Source of the DNA: Tetrastigma voinierianum
Taxonomy: Eukaryota > Streptophyta > Magnoliopsida > Vitales > Vitaceae
DNA: 64,000 nucleotides
NCBI GenBank assembly: GCA_016808115.1
Contig: JAEQBH010006861.1
Coordinates: 62,001-126,000 of the forward strand
Direction: 5' to 3'
This document shows positions 57,935-64,000 of the stretch, in pieces; the first letter of the stretch is position 1, and the number at the start of each line of letters is the position of its first letter. The translations under genes and the position numbers were made by a program. Below the pieces are notes generated by a model. It saw only the letters and a list, made by a program, of their open reading frames with translations. It ran no database searches and was not told the origin of the DNA.

Positions 57935-60075
57935 TCAGAATAATCTCAAAATACACTTCTACTGCTTTTAAACATAATTAGGGTATATCATTAGTGCATT
58001 TGGAAAATTTTCATAATTATTATTTTCCTAAGTGAGAAAATTTTGAAACCCAAAATTTGTACAAGATACAAGGGTAAATTTGTAACTTGTCAAAATAAGA
58101 CACAAAAGACATAATATAAGAAGATGGTAGGTTATTATATAAATGGCATAACTTGATTTGCAATATAGAAGAGTTGAGGACCTAACTTGCAATAAAAGGA
58201 AAATAAACTCAAACGGGATAAAACCACTGGTCTCCATTGGGGGATCAAAATGCTGGGCGGAGTAAAAACGAGGTAGGGCGGGGAAGAAGAAGAAGAAGAA
58301 AGCCTAAAGAAAGTGTATGGAATTTGTTAAGTTTTGTAATATGGAACTTGTATGGAAACTATGATTTTGGTAATGATTATTGTGAATTTCTGTACTTTTG
58401 TATGGAAGTGTTTGATGAAGAAGAAACCATAAACCCCTTCTTCTTTTTTATGAATTTGGGTCTAAAAGAACCTTACTCTATATGATGAAGTAACTTTTGG
58501 GGTTAGCTGGGATTGTAATCTCAATTGAGGAATATTTAGCTAAGAAAATATTAGGCTCTTAGGAGATGTCGGGGCCAAAATTTCCTCCAACTCTGGACAT
58601 TATAATTTCTTCGTCTGAACTCCGTTTTGGATGTTCTTGGACTCTATGGAAAACCCTTTGAGTCTAGAATCCATACATATATAGCTTGATAATATTGGGA
58701 CTCATAATAGGTCCAAAAATCACAAAAACAGTAGGCCCTACTGGTCATGCTCGTAGTCATTGTTCATGGGAAGCCTTCAACTTCGGATGGTCATAATTTC
58801 TTCGTCCGAACTCCGTTTCAGATGTTCTTAGACTCTATGGAAAGCCCTTTGAGTCTAGAATCCATCCATATAGCTTGACGAAATTGGAACTCATATTAGG
58901 TCCAAAAATCACAAAAAACAAAGAAACGCGCTGCCCTCGCTGTAGTCACCGGCTCATAGAAGCCTTCAACTTCTGACCTGGCCATAATTTCTTCTTCGAA
59001 CTCCGCTTCGAATGTTCTCGACTCTATGGAAACCCTTTTGAGTCTAGAATCCATCCATATAGCTTGATGAAATTGGAATGATAGTAAATAGCTAAGAAGT
59101 ATTACATGGTGTAACCATAGTTATTCATGCATATAATGAGATAAGAAAAATCATGAAAGACATTAATAAAATGATCAGAAATATTATATCACCTAATAAT
59201 AATAATTATTCAACAAAAAGAATATGAGATATGTACTTAACATAAAATACAATATGGATTGTCCGCTTAGAACCTGGTAGAGGGATAGATGGGCATGTCT
59301 TTGTGTGGAAAACAAGTCTGGGCAGTGATATCGATCATTGCCCCATTTCAGGGTCATTACAGTTGTCTTCAGCCCTTATGTAATCACTATTTCGTACAAG
59401 GAGCGCTGCCACAAACGCCTTCCGTCCTTATAGTTTCCCTTTATCCACTTCTAAGGTTTATGCAAAGATGAAACATAAAATAAATGAGTTGAATATGACA
59501 TATGAAATGAAATGATATGATAAGAGAAGCATAGCACCGCTATGCGATGACAAGTATATTGTGACAAGAACATGAAGCAAAGTGTAAAATGATAAGAAAT
59601 GAAATATGGTATGATAAGTAAATATGAAATATGTATAAGCATGTTTAAATGATATGATATGTCAGATGTGTATGCATGTGTATAAAAGTGTGATGACCCC
59701 ACAGGAGTCATCCATATGTAAAGAATCCCACTTAAGCTATAAGCTTAGCATGGGTGTTTCATCTGTGTAGGTACATGAGAAGCATAAACAAGAAGTCCGG
59801 GACACTCCACATCACAAATCCAAGCCAACATTAATTACTAGTGTCTACTAAAGACCTTTTTGGTCTATTTTTGTATATGTTTTGTTTTTGTAAAACAATG
59901 TAAATATTGCAATGTTGAAATTACCGATATATGGAGCTTTACATATTTTGTAATCCGCTGCTAAAGGTATCATAGTACAAAGTTAAATGTTTAACATTAT
60001 ATGAATGAACAAGCTTAAAGGTTATAAGTTTATAAAAAAATGACACCGCTTGACACCGCAGCCGGTTAGGGCATC
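57935..60075 (+). repeat. 3' LTR of the chromovirus
   Basis: It is the copy of the 5' LTR without the nested insertion and with the same three tandem repeats (58600-59060). The left end is inferred from alignment to TGTAACACCCCCG. The right end near GGGCATCATG is diverged, so both ends are approximate. Confidence 0.8.
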
Positions 60076-60251
60076 ATGTAAGAGTTCCGGGTACACAAGG
60101 ACAACTCATCATTCACTAGGTATCTACGTTGTCAAGGATGATGGGCTCCTTTCCTTTATTGCGGGCGATCGAGTGCCTTACTTGGTTGTTATCTTGCACG
60201 TCTTTTTTGCCAAGATCGTGCCTTTTTTCTACCTGGACCCACAAACGATCG
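60076..60251 (-). other. Tat leader segment between nested insertions
   Basis: A short piece of the outer Tat 5' region. No gene is recognised. Confidence 0.4.
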
Positions 60252-60866
60252 TGTAGTGACCCCTGAGCCTGGCCCGACCCGGTTGGTGGATCCAAACCGA
60301 AACCCAGGGATGCCCGGTCGAGGCCATTAATCAAATCCATTTATCAAATACATTTCATTAATATAAGCCGCTGCTCTCAAATCTTTGCGTATTTATTTCA
60401 CTCGGGCAAGCCTATAAACATTTACAAATTCAATGCAATTCTTTTACAAAATATGCATTTAACCAAAAATGAAATTTTATGCCGTTTACAACATAATATC
60501 CAAAATCGTGATTCGTGACATATAGGTACAAAATACTTCGGAGTTGAACTCCTTTTGTTTACAAAACAATGTCATGCCAAAACGGTGAGGATGCATGTGA
60601 CGGAGCACTGCGGAACTTTCTGAATGACTCGAGCTCCTCTGACCTTGAGTCCGCTTCAATCACTACCTATCACTCAAGCACTCATGCATTGATAAAAATA
60701 CGCTAAGCATTTTCGCTTAGTGTTCTATAATGCTCTTCTTTAATTCCATTCTAATTTAATATTAAAATCATGCATGTTATAAAACTATGCCTATTAACCA
60801 TTTTCAATGTTCTGCAAATCAATATAGATACATATACATCTTTTTATCAGATTCTCGCTATCGGTT

Positions 60867-61145
60867 TGCAATTTCACATATGACTATAGAGTTTAACATT
60901 CACGGCGCATTCAATCGGGTGAATCCCGCCCCGTTTATCATTCGGGGCATTCAATGTGATTTCACATTCAATATTACAATCTCACATATGACTATAGGTC
61001 GACATTCACGACGTATTCGCTTGGTGAATCTTATCATGTTTGCCATCTCAAGAGCAATGTGATTCTTCAAGACCTAATATTACAACTTCACATATGACTA
61101 TAGTCGAAATTCACTTCCACATATTCTGCAACTTATCATGTTCAA
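60867..61145. repeat. Tandem repeat, about 106 bp, three units
   Basis: Each unit begins TTTCACATATGACTATA (or close) and continues with ACATTCACG(G/A)CG and GGTGAATC. It is inside the family B solo LTR. Confidence 0.75.
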
Positions 61146-61350
61146 GTTATCTCAAGAGTAATGTGATTTCACATTGAACAAATATTGTTGCCTCTATGAC
61201 GACCACTGTGAATCCCCACAGGTTGCTGGTCATTCAATAATACATTTCAAATCAATTTACTCACATGCAAGAATTCACTTATAGTTCAAATACACGTAAG
61301 CAGACATGCAAATATTCGACTAAACATTTCAATACTAATAATTCAAATCA

Positions 61351-61378
<28 letters not shown>
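61351..61378. repeat. (AT)n microsatellite
   Basis: Fourteen AT units, within the family B solo LTR. Confidence 0.9.
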
Positions 61379-61381
<3 letters not shown>

Positions 61382-62582
61382 AGTATATATCAGCAAATAG
61401 AACTTGAAATGGAACTAGAGTCACAGAGAATGTATCAATTTATGATCCTCGTTTCTTTCGACACAAATTTATGTCAAAGTTGTCGCTTTCAATTCACTTA
61501 GTCAGCAAATTTCCACTCTAAAGTGGGTTGAACAATTAATCGTACTAAACGAATAACACTGGCGCTGAAGTTTGACATGGCGCATTTTACACGCTTTTCT
61601 CTCTCTCATATACTCTTATATGAACCCCCATTAAACCTTTATTAGGGTCCCTAAACAATCGGTGTACGAATACGAGGTGTTCGTAAACAAAATCCAAAAA
61701 TTGCTCGCTGTGAATAGTAGCTACACCGTATGCATCTAAGGGTGCCATTTTACACTTCTACCGCCACGACGAGGGTGTCCCATGCCCACAGAGTCTGGGC
61801 CGCGCACGGGTTCCCTACGCCGCAAAGATAAAAGCCCGATAATGCCCAGATTTTCCAGTTTTTGCACTTTTGTGATTTTTCCAAAATCCCAAAATAAAAC
61901 ATGGAAATCACTCTCAATATTATCCTAATATCATCCTAAACAAACCATGAGCAAAACCATGGATGGATTAGGGTTTTTCTAACTCAAACATCAATTACAA
62001 CTTTCTATGGTTTAGATTCATACCTTGAATCTCTTGAAACTCTTTGCCCTAGCCTCCTTCTTCCTCCTTGATCACTTGGAAACCAGAAATGGGGATGATC
62101 TCCCACTCAAAACCATGATTTCTCCTCAACTTAGCTCTTCTCTCTCTTGTTCAAACGATTTTGCCCAAAAATGAGCCCTAGGACCACATTTGGTCTTAAT
62201 TCTATTTTTCATTAAGCCTTAGTCTGGGCTTGCTCATCAAATCCCATTTCCATTTTTCTCTCACTTAAAAGCTTACTAGTCTCCTTATTTGCACATTCAC
62301 TTATCATCATTTCACATTAGCATTTAAGCTATCATTCGAATTTTTAGGTCCTCATTTTACAAATTTCCATTTTTGCCCTTTTTACACTTGGGTTATTTCC
62401 GGGTTCAATTACTTAATCACTTAGCATATCACATTCAATCATATATTATTTGCAATCACATTTAGTCATAATCCATAACATTTAACAAATTCCCGGAAAA
62501 ACCCAAGTTTGGTTCTATTTATACCCGTAATATATAATAGAATTATTATAAAATTCTAGGTATTTTCGGGCATCACAGATCG

Positions 62583-62827
62583 CTTAATAATCAGATATCT
62601 CAGTCCCAATCCGCACTCCTCCTCACCGTCTTCCCCGTTCCTCCATGTCTTGGACTCCAATGAAGAATTGATCATCTGGCGATCGATTCCCTTGCCATGG
62701 TCATCAGACCTCGTGGTCACAAACCAAATGTGGGGAAGGGAACCGTAGGAGCTACTCGGCAGGCAAAGGCTACCGGATAGCCAGCTGAGTCAAGCCTCCC
62801 CGCATATCACTGATGAGACTTTTGTTT
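62583..62827 (-). other. Tat 5' leader and gag start region
   Basis: The minus strand from the primer site downwards. An ATG near 62698 starts MARESIAR but stops at once. No gag is recognised here. Confidence 0.4.
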
Positions 62828-62846
62828 GATTCCACGCACGACGCCA
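62828..62846 (-). promoter_or_regulatory. Primer-binding site of the Tat-lineage element
   Basis: On the minus strand it reads TGGCGTCGTGCGTGGAATC, close to the TGGCGCCGTCTGTGGGAA word after the 5' LTR of plant Tat elements, and lies 3-5 bp from the LTR. Confidence 0.65.
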
Positions 62847-62849
62847 ATT

Positions 62850-63387
62850 GTTGTTACACTGGATCATCCGACCTCCTGGGCATCGCAGCCGCGACGTAAA
62901 CCTCGCAAAAAGCGGGTCCGGCGACAGGTCACCCGCCTCCGATGATTAAGTCAGCAAAAGGATGGTGAAGAGAAAGAAATGAGTTAGCGCATTTGGAGTT
63001 GCATACCTTTCCTCGTGAGGAGTCTTCCCTTTATACTGGTCTCTCCTTGATTATAGGAAATAATCTCGTAATTTTGCGGTTAAAATCTCTTTCCTTATCA
63101 AGGACCAATTATCCCTTATTGGGCGATTTATGTTTTTAAACGTATCGTGACGGATAACGGAAGATCCAGCGGTTATCTGCATTATCCACAACTAACTTCT
63201 TTGCTAAGGCAATACAATGGTCGGCCGGGGATTTATCCAATCAGGTTTAAAACTCTCCGTTCGTTAGTTCGTATGGTTTTAATACGGTGCGCCTTGAAGC
63301 ACCGCTATATGATGAAGCAGAGGTCAGCCTCGTATGCTAATTCGTGCCTATTAAATAAGGTTCAGCCCAAAGGCCAATTTACTCACA
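62850..63387 (-). repeat. 5' LTR of the Tat-lineage element
   Basis: It starts TGTTACACTGG and ends TTTACTCACA in plus-strand reading. It is homologous to 37212-37786 and followed by the GGATT duplication at 63388-63392. Confidence 0.83.
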
Positions 63388-63392
63388 GGATT

Positions 63393-64000
63393 GATAGAAA
63401 TATCTCGTTCTATAAAAAGGTATAAGCCGCTAAGGACTATCGGTTGCCCCATCATGGAGCTTCTCACTCTTTCAAGCCGGCCATGCGAAGACCGGTGGTT
63501 GAGAGACGCGAGAAGGATCCATGTAATACCGCTCCCTATAAGCCCGCCTGTAAAGGTAAGAGTCAAGCATTTTTATTTGTTCGAAATGAAAAGCGTTTGG
63601 AAATCATGAGGATATGAATAAAGTAACCAAATCTTTTTTTCTTTTTGAAAAGTGATTTCTGAAGTAATACTGTGCAAAATGTTGTTTGAAACAAAATACC
63701 TCCTACCATTTTAGCTTATGATTTGGAATATACAATCATAATTAATGATTTGAAATAAGTTGAAAGAAAAATACCCCTACTTAGAAAAAATTTATAGACC
63801 GAACTAAAATTTCCTAAAAAGAAAGAATATTATTAATTATTTCTGCTTAAAAATTCTTTTCTCAAAAAATTTAAGTTTGACCTATTTTATAAAAATCATT
63901 ACCGATATAGAATGGTAAGATTGGCGTTTAAATTCGCTTAAAAAAATTCTATAACTGATGATGCCTTTTTCAACCTAACTGGCCGAGCGCAAGGGTCGGC
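63393..64000 (+). other. Continuation of the outer Tat-like element and AT-rich sequence
   Basis: Directly after the duplicated GGATT the sequence resumes the outer element's leader (GATAGAAATATCTCG). An ORF at 63391-63609 resembles no protein I know. After about 63600 the DNA is AT-rich with no gene seen. Confidence 0.4.

Larger units (their letters stand above)
47125..60075 (+). mobile_element. Ty3/gypsy chromovirus (Del/Tekay-like) with two nested solo LTRs
   Basis: Homologous LTRs lie at 47125-51106 (2.18 kb once its insertion is removed) and about 57935-60075. A tRNA-iMet primer site at 51113-51129 follows the 5' LTR. The internal region encodes gag, protease, RT, RNase H and integrase in gypsy order. 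A downstream LTR start is preceded by a GGATCGAATTTATTTTAAGTGG tract resembling the chromovirus end. I could not confirm its 5-bp target duplication, because the right end of the 3' LTR is blurred. Confidence 0.85.
60252..62577. mobile_element. Solo LTR (family B), 2326 bp
   Basis: It starts TGTAGTGACCCC and ends GGGCATCACA, flanked by a perfect 5-bp duplication GATCG (60247-60251 and 62578-62582). A three-unit tandem repeat (CACATATGACTATA at about 60875, 60983 and 61089) and an (AT)n run lie inside. It has no pol. Its sequence is distinct from family A. Confidence 0.85.
37212..63387 (-). mobile_element. Minus-strand Ty3/gypsy element (Tat lineage) with nested insertions
   Basis: LTRs lie at 37212-37786 (3') and 62850-63387 (5'), flanked by a perfect 5-bp duplication GGATT at 37207-37211 and 63388-63392. 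A polypurine tract (plus strand ATGCCCCCATTTTTTC) abuts the left LTR and a minus-strand primer site abuts the right LTR. Inside are gag-pol on the minus strand, an extra ORF on the plus strand, a chromovirus (47125 to about 60075) and a solo LTR (60252-62577). The RT sequence (GLKNAGATYQRLV, KTMEVYIDDML) is of Tat type. Removing the insertions leaves roughly 11 kb. Confidence 0.85.

Noticed and set aside
58237..58485. 82-codon ORF with an Arg/Lys-rich start
   Set aside because: It falls in the chromovirus 3' LTR and is broken in the 5' LTR copy.
1..64000. tRNA or rRNA genes
   Set aside because: Only primer-binding words complementary to tRNA-Met were seen, each next to an LTR; I saw no cloverleaf or rRNA sequence by eye.

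Overview
The window looks like heterochromatic or intergenic DNA from a flowering plant, probably a eudicot; I cannot name the species. It is AT-rich and made almost entirely of transposable elements inserted into one another. Plant-specific signatures include a MULE transposase next to a plant mobile domain (PMD) gene, CACTA elements, Ty1/copia and Ty3/gypsy (Tat-lineage and chromovirus) pol genes, a TRIM-like repeat, and remnants of three plant host genes (ABHD17-like hydrolase, RopGEF, polyamine oxidase). I see no intact protein-coding gene. Every recognisable coding stretch carries stops or frameshifts.

Left part (1-15 kb): a Mutator-like (MULE) transposase gene is split by a 5.66-kb CACTA element (1647-7310, 3-bp duplication GAT). 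The CACTA carries a scrambled piece of an ABHD17-type alpha/beta-hydrolase gene and a foldback MITE. Downstream of the MULE lies a degenerate PMD gene with three recognisable introns, itself split by a 1.97-kb solo LTR (11171-13142, duplication TCCAT). An AT-rich spacer follows, with a short tandem array of imperfect hairpins.

Middle part (15-37 kb): a Tourist-like MITE, a solo LTR (15770-17348, ATCAT), a RopGEF (PRONE) exon remnant on the minus strand and a small CACTA-type element with internal tandem repeats. Then comes a Ty1/copia pseudogene on the plus strand whose reverse transcriptase is cut by an hAT-like MITE (8-bp duplication GATAGCAT), an LTR-like segment, and a second, minus-strand copia with both LTRs and a tRNA-Met primer site. 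Three exons of a polyamine oxidase pseudogene and a strongly palindromic TRIM-like repeat (5-bp duplication AAATG) close this part.

Right part (37-64 kb): a deep nest. A plus-strand Tat-like element (LTR end and primer site near 37.19 kb) is interrupted by a minus-strand Tat-lineage element (37212-63387, perfect duplication GGATT). That element has gag-pol on the minus strand and an extra ORF on the opposite strand. Its 5' region is interrupted by a chromovirus (47125 to about 60075) and by a 2.3-kb solo LTR (60252-62577, GATCG). The chromovirus is itself interrupted by two solo LTRs (48465-50270 in its 5' LTR; 54632-56891 inside its integrase, GATTT). These two and the one in the PMD gene belong to one LTR family. 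The nesting gives a relative insertion order without dating. Nothing here works together as an operon or pathway; the genes belong to separate mobile elements.
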